Assembly: GCF_000006565.2 (NCBI RefSeq)
Contig: NC_031477.1
Span: forward strand, 4,243,137-4,307,136
Source: Toxoplasma gondii ME49
Lineage: Eukaryota > Apicomplexa > Conoidasida > Eucoccidiorida > Sarcocystidae
Direction: 5' to 3'
DNA length: 64,000 nt
The position numbers and the translations under genes were made by a program. How positions within the stretch are numbered: the stretch's first letter is position 1; the number at the start of each line of letters is the position of its first letter. Under the pieces are notes generated by a model that saw nothing but the letters and a program-made list of their open reading frames with translations, was not told the DNA's origin and did not search any database. Below, one piece after another: positions 34,444-46,189 of the stretch.

Positions 34444-34523
34444 TGACAGAAGTGGGGTTCGAACCCACGCCCTTTCGGACTGCGGCCTTAACGCAGCGCC
34501 TTAGACCACTCGGCCATTCTGCC
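34444..34523 (-). tRNA. tRNA-Leu (AAG), copy 2
   Basis: Identical over all 80 bases to the copy at 33022-33101, with the same flanks and terminator. It is part of duplication unit 2. Anticodon AAG; intact A- and B-boxes. Confidence 0.93.
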
Positions 34524-34622
34524 GACAGCGCCCACCGGACAAGTTGCCTGTACACCCTGTTTCCATTTTTCCATTTTCTCTCAACAGCTCACAGCTCCTT
34601 TGCTGTTTTTTCCCTTGTCAGT

Positions 34623-34812
34623 GTGAGCCTTCTCCGCTGGAGGCCTGCTTGCGATTCGCATACAAACTCCAGTTTGATAGGCACCCCCCGGGCAACGCCG
34701 GAGACTCGCGCGCCGAGACCACCAACGCCCGCGCCGTCTCCGCTCGCTGTGGCTGCCTAAGCGTCTCTCTCGGACTTCAATCGTTGTCCTCTCTCTCTAT
34801 CTCTCTCTGCAG
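34623..34812 (+). other. Predicted leader intron before secreted ORF
   Basis: GTGAGC donor, CT-rich end and TGCAG acceptor placed immediately before the ATG at 34813. Confidence 0.5.
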
Positions 34813-34998
34813 ATGGCCATGTGGACAGCGTTACTTTTTTCTTTCGGGTGTCTCGTCGTCGGCAGCGCTGGAGCTCGACCGCCCGGAAACGGACTAGTCT
34901 GCCCCTCTGTCGAGAGCGAGAAGGAACTGTGTCACTCTTCCGGACGCGTTGTTTTTCTTGGGCGAGGCGCTGAAGAATGGGAGAAGCCGACCGGATGA
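34813..34998 (+). CDS. Small secreted protein or N-terminal exon
   Basis: ATG at 34813 opens 61 codons. Residues 1-21 form a textbook signal peptide (MAMWTALLFSFGCLVVGSAG then ARPP), followed by a short chain with two cysteines and a TGA at 34996-34998. No family is recognised. A second frame, open from about 34946 to past 35190, continues with protein-like sequence (SQLRHILVYTVLCASGASVR, IELPSGRVLFVSWGLNMGG). One inserted or deleted base near the T-run at 34948-34955 would join the two into a longer secreted protein. The true product may thus be longer, or spliced in a way I cannot see. It sits just outside the duplication's right edge and is the likely donor of the leader now found in front of the unit 2 gene. 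Confidence 0.4.
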   Translation: MAMWTALLFSFGCLVVGSAGARPPGNGLVCPSVESEKELCHSSGRVVFLGRGAEEWEKPTG

Positions 34999-35364
34999 AT
35001 CGCAGCTGCGTCATATTTTGGTGTACACCGTGCTCTGTGCATCTGGCGCCTCCGTGAGGATCGAGCTGCCAAGTGGTCGAGTCCTGTTCGTTTCCTGGGG
35101 ACTGAACATGGGGGGCTGTGCGGATTCGACGAGGATCGCCCGCGAAACGTTTCGCGCATGTACGCGTTTTGACACCAGGGCAGCCAGCAGTCGACCCTCG
35201 GTTTCTCTCGGCAGACGCGAGTTTTTCTCGGGGCTCACGTTGTCGCTGAGCTTTCTTCGCATTCTTCTCCCTTCCCTCGCTTCCTTTTTCGCCTCTCTCG
35301 CGTCTCTGCTGCTCCTCTCGCCGTTGGCTCTCGACTGGCAGGCCGCTTCCCACGCACATGCGAC

Positions 35365-35376
35365 GGCGCATGCGCC
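35365..35376. promoter_or_regulatory. Palindrome GGCGCATGCGCC before MYND gene
   Basis: A perfect 12-base palindrome with a GCATGC core, about 85 bases upstream of the MYND gene's start codon. GCATGC words are known in coccidian promoters; function here is inferred from position and symmetry only. Confidence 0.4.
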
Positions 35377-35460
35377 TTCTTGAGGTGTCTTGACAGCACA
35401 CTAAACCGGTCTCTCTTCCCTTGCTGCTTCGACCAACGTCAGCGATTTTCTGCTAGAAAC

Positions 35461-37831
35461 ATGGCGGACCGCGGCGGGTCTTCCGCCGCCTCTCCTGCTC
35501 TCTCGCCTGCGGTCGAGGAGCTGGTTTCCCTGAACCTCGACGACCTTTCGCGCTTCTGGAAGAGCCTCGAAAAGGAGTGTCTCGACACGCAGAGAAGATG
35601 CAAACGCGTGGATTCCCAGGATCTGCTGCTCCAGTTCCTTCACCAAATTCCGCCGTCTTCTGTCTCCGTTCCAGACGAAGGAGCAAGCCAAGCCCCCCTG
35701 CCGCCTCTCCTCGCTGCGACCGCCGCGACGCAGGCGACCTGCTCTGCAGAGAAAGAGACAAACAAAGAGCCAGGCGCACACTCACCCGAAAAGGAGATTC
35801 CAGACTCCAAGGAAAACGACGCCTCCTCTCTCCACTGGGTTCCTGGCTGGCTTCCCCTCCTCCAAGAGGCGATGGGAAACACCGCTTCTTCTGCGTCTTC
35901 TCCTTCTTCTGCTTCTTCTCCTTCGTCAGCGCCATGTCGTATCGAGGAGGCTTCGGCCGCGCTTGCGGCGCAGCACTATCAACTGGCGTTTTCGACTGTG
36001 ATGGTCCGCGACGCTTCGTGGCTTCACTCTGCAATTGAGATGATTGCAGAAGCTTCCTCCCTACTGCCAGAGGGCGTCCTCGGCGAGGCGTTTGAGGAAG
36101 ACCGGTGCTCAAGAGCCGCGCCTTCCGACGCCCAACTCTCTCCGACGTCGCGGCCCGAGGTTTCTCCGAAGTCGCGGAGCAACAAGGTAGGGCAACGGAA
36201 CGCCGGGATGGAAGAAGAGGCGACGGAAGAAGAGAAACTCGAGGCTCTCGGCCGAGTTGTCGAAGCAAATTGTCTGGCCTTGATGGACGACTACTTCGTC
36301 AACCACTTTGAAGCTCGGCTGAAAGGTAGGCAAGAAAGAGCAGGAGAGGAAGGCGAGAGGTGGAGACCGAAAGAGAGAACGAAGGGAAGAAGAAAGCCGT
36401 GCGAAGAATAAGAGGGAAGCAGAGGGGTGAGTAGTTGGAAAGAGAAAAGGAACGAGGAAGTCAAGAAGGCAAGAAAGGGCAGAGACACGAAAAACGCCCA
36501 AGAGAGCGGAAGAGACAACTGGAGAGGGCAAGACGGCGTCTGTAAAAGGCCAGCGTAACAAAGGACCTCAGCCTGTAGACCTGCTTCGTCCCGAACAGAA
36601 AAGGAGGCGCGAGACTCAGGCGCATTTCCTCGAAACAGTGCGTCGCCCAACCCGGGAAGAAGGACGGACACAGCGATGGGGGGCCGGCGCAGAGCCGGGC
36701 ATGCAGTAAAAGCGGAAAAAAGAAGAAAGCAACACAGACATCGAGCAACAGCATCGGCGCGAAACATGGATCTTCGTCTTTGAAGTCTGCCCTTTCGGTG
36801 CTGGCGTATCTCTCGCTGTTACGTATAAGCTGCGTCCTCCGTTTCTCAGGTCGCCTGCATGGTTCTTTTCCTGCCTGCGTTTTCCTTCAGTGGTCGAATC
36901 GCGCGCCTCTTCTCTCACTGCTCAGTGCCTCGTCTCTCTGTTGAGTGTGCAGCTGAAAATGCTTCCTGTCGACTTCCTCCTGTCTCTCTCGAGTCCTCTC
37001 GAGCGACTCCGGCCTCGGCACCCGCTTCTTCTCCCTCAGTCGTGGTGAAGACAGGACTCTCTACGCTGTCCGCGAGCAAGGCGAAGCGCTTGTACCGAGC
37101 CGCTGCTCACTTGTACCTCCTCGGAAGTCTCTGCTCCTCCGAGCACTGCGTCCCGATTTCGCGTTCGCTCTTCGCCAACGGAGCCTTGCTCCGGGCACTG
37201 CCGCCGCTCCTCCTCCTCTGCGCCAAGAAGGGTGGCTTCCTCGCCGCCGCGGTCGCTCGCGCGCTCCTCCATTTGGCCGCCACAGGCTGCGGAGCGGCAA
37301 CGGAGGAGAAGAAAGAGCAGCCGGAGACGGAGGAGGAGAAGGAGGAGGAGGAAAAGGAGAAGGAGGAGAAGGAGAAGGAGGAGGAGAAGGGGTGCGAGGA
37401 AGAGATGACGGAGAAGAGCGAAGAGACAAGAGATGAGAGAAGTCGCACGATCTCGGAGGGACATGAGGAGCGGGGGCGGAAGAGTGATGCGAGTCGGAAG
37501 GATCTGGTGGAGCTGTTTGGAGACACAATCATCACTTTTCTGCATCTGTGTCTGCGAGAGCAAGCCGTCGACCCGCGAGGAATCAATGCACTGGGCTTCT
37601 TCTTCCTCGCGCCCGCGGTGCCCTTGGTTTTACAGACGAAGAAACTCAGAGACAGAATCATGGCAAACGGAGAGAAAGGCGACAGACATAAACAGCTGCT
37701 CGGCTGCTACCTTGAAGTTCTCCTCAAAGTAAGACGTCAACACCGCCGACGCTTCCTCGCTTCTATTTCTCCGACGCCCACCAACAGTGGTGACACATGC
37801 ATGCGACGACCTATTCATTTTCCTCCATATT

Positions 37832-37866
<35 letters not shown>

Positions 37867-40800
37867 ATATATAAATACATGTGGATGCACATATGTGTCT
37901 TCATAAATATATGGTTATATGTTTGTGTACACACATGTGCATATATATATATATATATATATATAAGTATATTTATATGCATAAGCACACACACACGCAT
38001 ATATATATATATATATACATATATACATATATATACATATATATATATATATGGTTTTCTCTGTATTGTTATCGTTGGACTGGTGATTGTGCTTGGGTGT
38101 GAATTTTCTGGTTAGCAGTCGACAGCTGTTTTTTAGTCCGTCTCGAGCGTCGCTAATTCATGGCCATGCGTCGAACGTTCTCCTGTCGGTGACTCTGGAT
38201 GCACCGTCTCTGTGTGGTGCTCGCCTGCAGACGCGGGCGTTCGTCCCCCCAAGGGAGAGGACTTCTCACCTTTTCTCTCGTGTCTGAGAGTCTTCACATT
38301 TCCTCGTCGCTCCATCAACTTGTACATAGCATACGCTGTTATGAATGCTTGTGGGCCAAAAATGATGAATGTACTTGTAAAGAGACACAGGGTGCGACAC
38401 AAAGGTCGGCATGGCTATCTGCATGTCCGTGTGAATCGTTTCACTCGCCACTGGAGGGCCATGTCTCCACTTGACCACCCACGAACACAAACATGCAAGC
38501 ATCTATTTATGCATACACATACATACACATATGCATATATAAATATATATATATATATATAAATATATATAAATATATGTATATAAATATATATAAATAT
38601 AAATATATAATATATATATATCATGCGTCTACGAAGATTCTGGTGCGTGCACAGTTCAGTGATGCCCACCCGTTTGCTGTCGCGGCGCATGGCTGCGCTT
38701 TTGTGTTTTGCTTAGGCCCTGACAGATCCGCAGTTTCGGCTTTTGGCGACCGGCAATTTGCAGCTAGCGCGTCATGTCTGCGAAGTGATCTTGGAACTCT
38801 CTGCGTCTCCGGCAGGCTGCGCGCTCTTGCAGAGCAACAAATTGGGGTGGTTTCTCCTGTGGCGTACTGCCAAGGAACTCTGGAAAACTGCGTGGAACAA
38901 AGGTGAGGGAAAACGCCCACGAGAGGCCAAGCGCGGCGCCAGAGCGCAAAAGAAGAGCGGAGAGAAAGGCAACGATTCGAGGACTGCGAAGACAGCCGTG
39001 CGGCCCCGCGACGGCGGTTGAAGGGAGCAGAAAGAGACAAAAAGCCATCGAGTCCGAAAAATGGAAGGTTGCGAACAGCTCTGGATTTGCTAGGTATCTA
39101 TACTGACTCTTCGAGGTGCATGTGCAGTTCATCTCCTCTAAGAAAAAAAAAGAAACAGGAAAGGAGGGGAACGTAAGCTGGCTGGCGTGGACGCAGCGCC
39201 TGTGCCGGAGGCCAAGCCAAGTCACCAGTCTGTTCTCTCACTGGCATCTCGAGTCCGAGACAGGCGCCGCGATTCGCGAAGCCGTTTCGTCCAGCAGTGG
39301 ACGAAGCCGGGAAGTGAGCGAGTCTAACGAACAGGAGAGAAGACGAACGGAGAAGGCGAGAGAGCAGAAGAGCCGAGGGGAAGGACTGGGTCCTCGACTG
39401 GGTCCTTTTCAGGCAGTTGCGTCTGCGCCTGCGTTGGCTTCTCAGGCGAACATGCGGCTTGGGAGTTGATCATGACGAAAAGCATTCGCGGGAGCGAAGT
39501 CGTTGCGCGAGAAGAAATCGGAGCCCTCTGCATGTGGGGCACCAGCAGCTCCGAAGGAGGTAAGAGAATCGACTGTAGGCTGCCCGCGAAAACTCAAACA
39601 GCTGTATGTGCAATTACCTTTTCTGTTTGCCAATCGCCCATACACATATCTCTATCTCCATTTCCACGTATTTCTGTGTGTATATATACATATATATACA
39701 TATACATATACATGTAGATACATATACATATATATACATATACATATATATACATATAGATACATATATATACATATACATATTTATATATATATATATA
39801 TATATACTCCCGTCTGTTTCTTTTCTCCCCTTTCCTCTCTGCTTCCTTCCCCTCGCTTTTGCTCGCTCTGCGTCCTGGCTTGGCCGACTCCTTTCTGCTG
39901 CGTTCGTTTTCACCTCTCCGCCGCCGTCGCTCTCTTTGCAGGCTGTGCGTACTGTCTCCGGTCGGACAACACAGTTCGTTTTCTGCGGCTCTGCCAGTCG
40001 CCACTCGCGGCAGACGCGCCTCTGTCGCCTGAAGCGCAGGCCGAAGCGCAGCAACTGAAGCAGCTGCAGGAAGAGATGCAGCGCGAGTTGGAAGCGACCG
40101 AGAAGAGCGGCAGTGCGCGACGCAGGCGGCCGCCGAAGGCCCAGAAAGGCGCGGAGGACGAGCTGGACGCTGCGCGCGAACTACGCCTGGCGCTGTCGCC
40201 GCATCTCCAGCGAGCCCAGAAGGAACTGCGTAAGAGACGGGCAGCGCGACAGAGGGCAGCGGACGCGCGAGAGCAGAGTCGCGAAGAAGCCGCAGCTGAA
40301 AACCAAGAGCGCTCCCTTCGGCCAGACCGGCAGGACGCAGTCGCCGTCATTTGGCAACGGTCGTGTGCCTACCTGCGGGAGCGCCACAGAGAGAAAGAGG
40401 ACGCGAGCGGAGCGAAGAAGGTCGAAGCGGCAGCGACAGAGAGAGACGAGGAGGCGAAGGATGCGAGTGAGGAGCAAGAGAGCGAGAGCAAGGAGAGGAA
40501 GGCTGCGAAGGAGAAAGAAACCAGTCTCGAACTGTCGCCGTCGCTTCTGTGTGCGCTGGCATGCATTGGCGTCCACACCCACTGGCTGTGCCGCGCCGTC
40601 CAGCTCGGCTGCGCCAGCGGAGGTGAAGCGACGGGGGACGGGGAGCGTCTCCGTAGCCAGGCGAAGCACGGGAAGCGCGGAAGAGACAGCCGATTCAAAG
40701 CTGGTCAGAGGAAACACAGAGCGAAGGAGCAACTCAAAAACGCAAAAGTCGAGGCACAGACAAAGGAAACTCGAGCGGAGACGGACGAGAAAGAAGCGGC

Positions 40801-41179
40801 GCCTGCCCCAGATGTCTGTCGCCCTGAGGAGACTGTCGAAACTCTCACGCCTCCTCAAGAAGAAACGGAAAACGACCAACCCCCAGAATCCTCAGTCCCA
40901 TCCCCGGCATCTGTCTCCTCCTTGCCAACTGCCTCCTCTCCCGCTGTCGCCTCTCCCACTGTTTCTGCGCCGGCAGAAGCGGCGTCGGATGCTTCCCCAG
41001 AGGCCGTCGATGCATGCACCGAAACTGGGCTGGCTTCTGCGTGTACTGCGGGTCTCGCCGCAGAGGCGAAGCTCGCTTTCTCGGCATGTCCTGCATGCGG
41101 CTTCGTCGCGTACTGCTCCGAAGAGTGCCGCATCAAGGACCTGCCTCTCCACCTCTTCATATGTGCGGGGAGGCATTGA
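35461..41179 (+). CDS. MYND-type zinc-finger protein
   Basis: Five exons agree in phase: 35461-36325, 36953-37728, 38716-38902, 39413-39559 and 39942-41179, giving 1,070 residues. The N-terminal half is helical with Ser/Ala- and Glu/Lys-rich inserts; a long Glu/Lys run is at 37307-37440. Residues 660-663 are CAYC, the usual first Cys pair of a MYND finger. The C-terminus (1041-1070) supplies the rest: CPAC, YCSEEC, then His and Cys ligands in LPLHLFIC. About 375 residues of charged low-complexity sequence lie between, so the finger would be split. MYND fingers bind proline-rich partners and occur in transcriptional regulators and in cilium-assembly factors; which role applies here is not visible. 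No SET domain or signal peptide was seen. The start ATG has a GAAAC context with no better upstream ATG in frame. Confidence 0.8.
37825..38052. repeat. TA/TACA microsatellite in intron
   Basis: Lies in the MYND gene's second intron. Blocks of TA alternate with CATATG and ACACAC words. Confidence 0.9.
38508..38622. repeat. TA/TAAATA microsatellite in intron
   Basis: Second simple repeat of the same MYND intron, with ATATAAATAT units. Confidence 0.9.
39679..39807. repeat. TACATA microsatellite in intron
   Basis: Lies in the MYND gene's last intron, with repeated ATATACATAT units ending in a TA run about 135 bases before the acceptor. Confidence 0.9.
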
Positions 41180-43119
41180 AAAGGCACCCGCGCAGGCGGC
41201 TGCGCTGCGTTGTGAACTGCGGCATTCATCGCTGTGGATATCTCCCCTGCCTGCGCTGGGTCTTCCTCGTTTGCGTCCTGGAGTGTGTGGAACGCATGCG
41301 CGTCGCAGTCTTTCTGGGTGCCATGCGTGTCTCCTTGGCAATCTATGGGCATTTCTCTACGAAAAGCGAATGCACATTCGCATCATCTGCATGCAGCGAT
41401 ATAGTGACAGTGTGTGGATCTGTCTGTTCTTGTTTTCGTGTATGCGTATATGAGCGTAGCTGCGTAAGGTCGCCGTGCCTGGCGTTGCTCGGGGCTTTGC
41501 GCAGCCGTCTGGAGAGCCGGGCGAGTGCGTCGCGGTCGTCTCGTTTTTGCTGCTTGGTCTGTGAGCTTCAAAGGCTGCATGCATCGGTTGGTGCCGCGGA
41601 CGTCTCGTTGGGTTTCCTGTTTTTTTCAGTGTGCAAGCATCTGTGCATGCGGAGCTTTGTGTCCAAAGAGCCTTTTGCTCGTTCACTCTGTCGCGCTTGA
41701 GCTTTTCCCCGTCCAATTGGTATTTGACGTCACACGAGTTCTTCGCACCTCTGGCGCGTTCACGTCGGACTTTCAGTTCCTCGGCTTTTCTTCTGTCTCC
41801 GTCGCTCCGTCCGAAACGAACATTTCTCAATCCTTTTCATGTTTCTGCTCGCTCTCTCGGCTCCACCCTTGCGTTCGTTTCACTCTCTCGGCCTCGAGAC
41901 AAGTCCGCCGACGCACAGAGGCGCGAAGGCAGGCGCAGGTTTGCAGTTTCGTTGCTCTGAGGCGCGACGCGGTGGTGCCGTTACTGAGGGGGGGAGTTCA
42001 GACAGCAGCGAGTGCAGTCGCTTTGTTTTTCAGAGAGCAGCCCACACGGTGTCTCTATGCCAGAGGCCGGCGCATGCCGGATCACGTCTGAGTTGACAAT
42101 TCGTTTCAGTCTCGACGTCTTCTGGCGACGTCTTCTGGCGGAGTTCGAAACAACGCGAGACGCCTGCGGCCTTGAACCAGGCAGGCGGCCTTGCTTGCCC
42201 TGGCCCTCGGCCTCTGGGGTGTATGAACACAACACACACTGGTGAACGGCGAGACAGAAGGCACCTCTTTTTTTTATGTTCCGAGAAAAACCGAAAAACG
42301 CGTCGTTTCTGTTTCCGTAGGCAAAACGTCGAATCGCGCCCTTTGCGCGCTTCGCCTCGTCCACGACGTTGCCAGTGGCAGACATCGGCATTTCGATCTT
42401 TTCGCCAGTCTTCCTAAACCGATTTCCAGGAGTTTCAGGAACGCGCACAACACACTCCAGAGTGGGTCGCAGTGGACTCTGGACTGTCTTCGCGAGCTGC
42501 TTCCTTCGTCTCGTCGCGAGACGTTTCAGAGAACGAAACTACCCTTTCTCCAAAAGCAGGAGCTGCAGAACGCACTTGCAGTTGCGCACAGAAAAACCTA
42601 CGAATCCATTTCATGGTGTGTAACGGCCAGTCTCCCGAAGAAGCGTTTCCTGGCGGATCCTGCATCCATCGTGTCTGAACTGGAATTCGTTGGGACGGCA
42701 GCGTACGCGTCTTTGCTCAGTCCAGCGCGCTGCCTCTCCCTCGTTTCTCTGTCGCCATCCCTGCGTCTCTTGGTGGAGAGCATCCCATCCGCTGCTGGCC
42801 CTTTCGGACGCCTCACGAGCTCCATTTTTCTCACTGAAACAAAAAAGGAGAAAGACGGTCACGCTGCACTTGCGCGTTCTCCCTCCTCCCTGTATTCTTC
42901 GTGCTTCTCCGCAGCCTCTGTCTGCGCGTTCCCAAACTGATTTGGCGCGTCTTCAGGTCTTCAGACTGCCTGGTCACCCTTCAGGCTCTTGACCCCCGAC
43001 GCTTCTCGTCTGCTGGACGGGCGTTCGATCTTGATCCACGAGACTCGACTTGCGTCCTTTTTTTCCCAGCCTCTCGGGAGCCGGCGCGCGCCCCAGCGGT
43101 CGCGTTCGAGCAAAACTCT
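41180..43119. other. Convergent intergenic region
   Basis: Between the ends of the MYND and GILT genes. It should hold both 3' untranslated regions. A plus-strand open frame of 232 codons (42242-42940) has no splice or domain support. Confidence 0.5.
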
Positions 43120-46100
43120 CTACGCCTCCCGCTGTCGCCTGACCCGCAGCCTGGCGTCGCGCGTCTCCTCAGAGGCAAGAGAAAGCGTGACGGAGTCTGC
43201 TCGGAAGCAACGGCCGTTGCTGCTGCGTTGCATGCAGGCGTCTTCTTCTTGCTTGCACCACTCCTGCATTTTCTCCGGAACGTGTGAGAGATCTACAGCG
43301 CGGCACAGTGCGCATCTCAGCGAGTTCTCTGCCGCCTCCTGCGGAAACAGAGACAAACACAACGTCTCCATCAAACGCGGCCTCCAGCCTCTGTCGATTC
43401 CCTCGCTCTCTGCTGTGTTGTCGCCCCCCATCATTCCAGGCGCTGTGCTCTCCCGCAGGACGACACAACGAATCTCTCCCTTCGCCAGAAGTTAGCGCGC
43501 GCGCTGTCCCTTCCATCCAGCGCCGCAGAGTCCTCGAAGCTTGCTCTGCAACGCGCTGCGCCTCTCGACTCACCGAATGCTCTCCATTGACTCGGACCCA
43601 TGGAACGTAGTCGTGGGCGCCGGTGCGAGCAGCCACTGCATGCACCAACTTGTCCCCCTGAGAGGCAACGGTCGGCGGAGACCGGAACAGAGGGAACAGT
43701 GAAGCCGCAGACAGCAGAGGAAAAAGCAAGGAGGGAAAGGAGCCGGCGCGACGCTACCATATGCCGGCGGCGGAGAGCGGAATCGCAGGACCAACGAACA
43801 GACGGCCGACTCAGGCGAGACGAACGAAGCACAAACGCGAAGAGTCGAGAGAGGAGAAGAAGATTCGTTCAAAGAGGAGAAAGAAGAAGAAGAAAACGCG
43901 TGACTTGCCAGCGATCCCCATTAAACGGGTCCGCAGGCCAGACAGAGGGGAAGTCCAGAGAGGTCGTTTCCAGAGCGCAGACAGACTCTCACGCGAGTAC
44001 CAGTTAGACCTCGACTCGAGTTACAGATGTTCAGAGAGGAAAGCCGACATTGCAGGTTTTGTTTCGAGAATTCACGGTTTTTACATCTCACCTCTGCCGT
44101 CTCGGCGCAGGCCAGAATCGCGAGGATGTCTCTAAACATGTTGTCCGTAGGGACCGGACACAGCAGCCAGTTGTATTGACTGTCCTTCAAACGCTCAGCA
44201 AGTTCGTGATCTCCTTTCGCTCCTTCTTCTGTCCGTTCGTCTGCTTGGCCTTCTGCTTCTGCTTCGTTCTCGCCGGCGCTTGGGCCGCCGTTCACCGTAC
44301 CTGCGTCGGTGTCTCGCGCAAGCTGTCGAGACGCCCGGAGAGTATCTGCAATTTCCTCGCGCTGAGCAGGGGAGAGCGAGGCCACCCAGGCCGCTGCGGA
44401 GGGTGCAGGCACAGCGGACGTCGAGCGAAGTTGGCGCGAAAAGCGAGAGAGAAGCAGAAGATGTTGCCCCAGAAGCGGCGAGGAAACCGGGGGCGCGGAA
44501 ACGCGAAGCTCCGGAGGAAAGGCAGACGCCGCCTCCACGCACAAGAGCCATTCCGACCATCTGCCGCAAAAAAGGAGACGCAGGCGGAGAAAAGATGAAC
44601 CAGGGCAGACCAGACGAGACAGCGCCAGTTGGAAGGCGAGGCGGGAGAGAGAGCGAAGTTCCAGTTCGGAAGCAAAGAACGGAGAGGGTAAAATCGATAT
44701 GCGGATGCAAAGACGAGACGACACCGAGTCTCTTTCTGGACGGCTACAGAGCACCAGGAGCGGGGGGCAACAGAACTCATTGCGCCACACACAGAGCTCG
44801 TTTTCCTTCCCTGAATGCCCTTTCTAAAGTCCACCGTGCTCCACACTTTCAACGCATTTCCCGCTTCCAAAAAACGCATGCAAGTCTCCTTTTCGTTCGC
44901 TTCCTCGGCCACTGGCTCCCCCGGAGGCCCTTCGTGTTTCCTCTCTCACGCCTTCACTTGTTCGCGGCCGATGATGCTCAGGCCGCAAGCCTACGCGCAA
45001 AAACGCATGCAGTTCTCAAAAACTCGAACTCGTCGCTCTGTCTCCTGCCGCGATTTGACCGCGGACTCATGCATGCGCCTCGCGCATGCAACAGCATAGA
45101 CGCTTCTCGTTCGCGCTGTACAGACACGCGCGTACTTACATACATATATATATATATATATATACATATATACATATATGTATATACATATATACATATA
45201 TGTATATACATATATACATATATATATATATACATATATACATATATATATACATATATATATATATATGTACATATGTGCATATGTCAGTTGAACGGCA
45301 TATGTGTGTACGGAGATGTGGGTGCATGAGCCTGAATATCAACTGGCTTCCTTCTAGATGCACGATTGTGTTGAAGAGTATCTGCGTCCATGAAAGCATC
45401 CGAGGGACTCACACCGCGGCATCCCTCACCGCAGAAGGTCGCCAGCCTCTTCTGTGCATGCATGCGAGGGGCCGCGCAGTGCCGCATGCAGAGGTAATAC
45501 GAGCGACACAGACGCATGCATGGATATGTATATGTTTTCGTCACTGTAAAAACGGCGGAGAGCGAATACAGAATACTTTAATTATGAATATAAGGCTATT
45601 GCACCTGTCCATGAGTTAACATCAAAGTACGGAGTGATCTAGATTTGCATATGTCTGCCGTAGTCTACGTCTGCGTTGAGTAAAGAGAATGCCCTTTCGT
45701 ATCGGCTAAGGAGCAAGGGAGGTCTGCCCGCTTCTCTCTGCAGAACGAGGCTTACCTCCACTTTGTTCAAGTAGCACTCCGACTGTCCATGCTGAAAAGA
45801 GGAAGAAAACATGAAAGCAATGCGCTACTCTCTTGCGGAATCGAGTGAGACTTCTCGCGTTGAAGCGCATGCGCGATCTACTGTCTGCGCGGCCTCTGCG
45901 AGGAAGGCAGGGAAGCTGAAGTGAAGGCCGAGATGCTTCGCCAGACGTCAAGGGAAGCGAGCAACCGAAACAGGCATCCTGCCCCCCAGACTCTCCCCGA
46001 AAAAAAATCCTCGTGCCTTTGTGCGCCTCTCACTCGATGGGTATACAAACATATATACAAACATATATACAAACATATATATATATATATACACGAACAT

Positions 46101-46155
46101 GTATATGTACGTATACAGATACAGACATATATATATATATATATACATATATACA

Positions 46156-46189
<34 letters not shown>

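Larger units (their letters stand above)
33401..34820 (+). repeat. Tandem duplication, unit 2
   Basis: Second copy. It lacks about 1,244 bases of unit 1 (849 of them N), replaced by 20 N. Its first 190 bases differ from unit 1 at many positions, while the next 620 or so are almost identical. Confidence 0.85.

Noticed and set aside
34757..35401. Minus-strand ORF of 214 codons
   Set aside because: Arg/Glu/Gln-rich antisense reading of CT-rich promoter DNA and the secreted ORF, with no domain or splice support.
40113..41453. Long Arg-rich ORF in the second plus frame over the MYND last exon
   Set aside because: Shadow of the true frame, which carries the MYND ligands and is in phase with four upstream exons.
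42242..42940. Plus-strand ORF of 232 codons
   Set aside because: No splice context, no motif, and it lies between two convergent 3' ends. Composition alone does not support coding.
44978..45399. Tyr/Ile-rich ORFs across TA repeats (also at 26.2, 37.9, 38.5, 39.7, 46.1 and 47.3 kb)
   Set aside because: They are translations of (TATACA)n microsatellites, open only because the repeat lacks stops.
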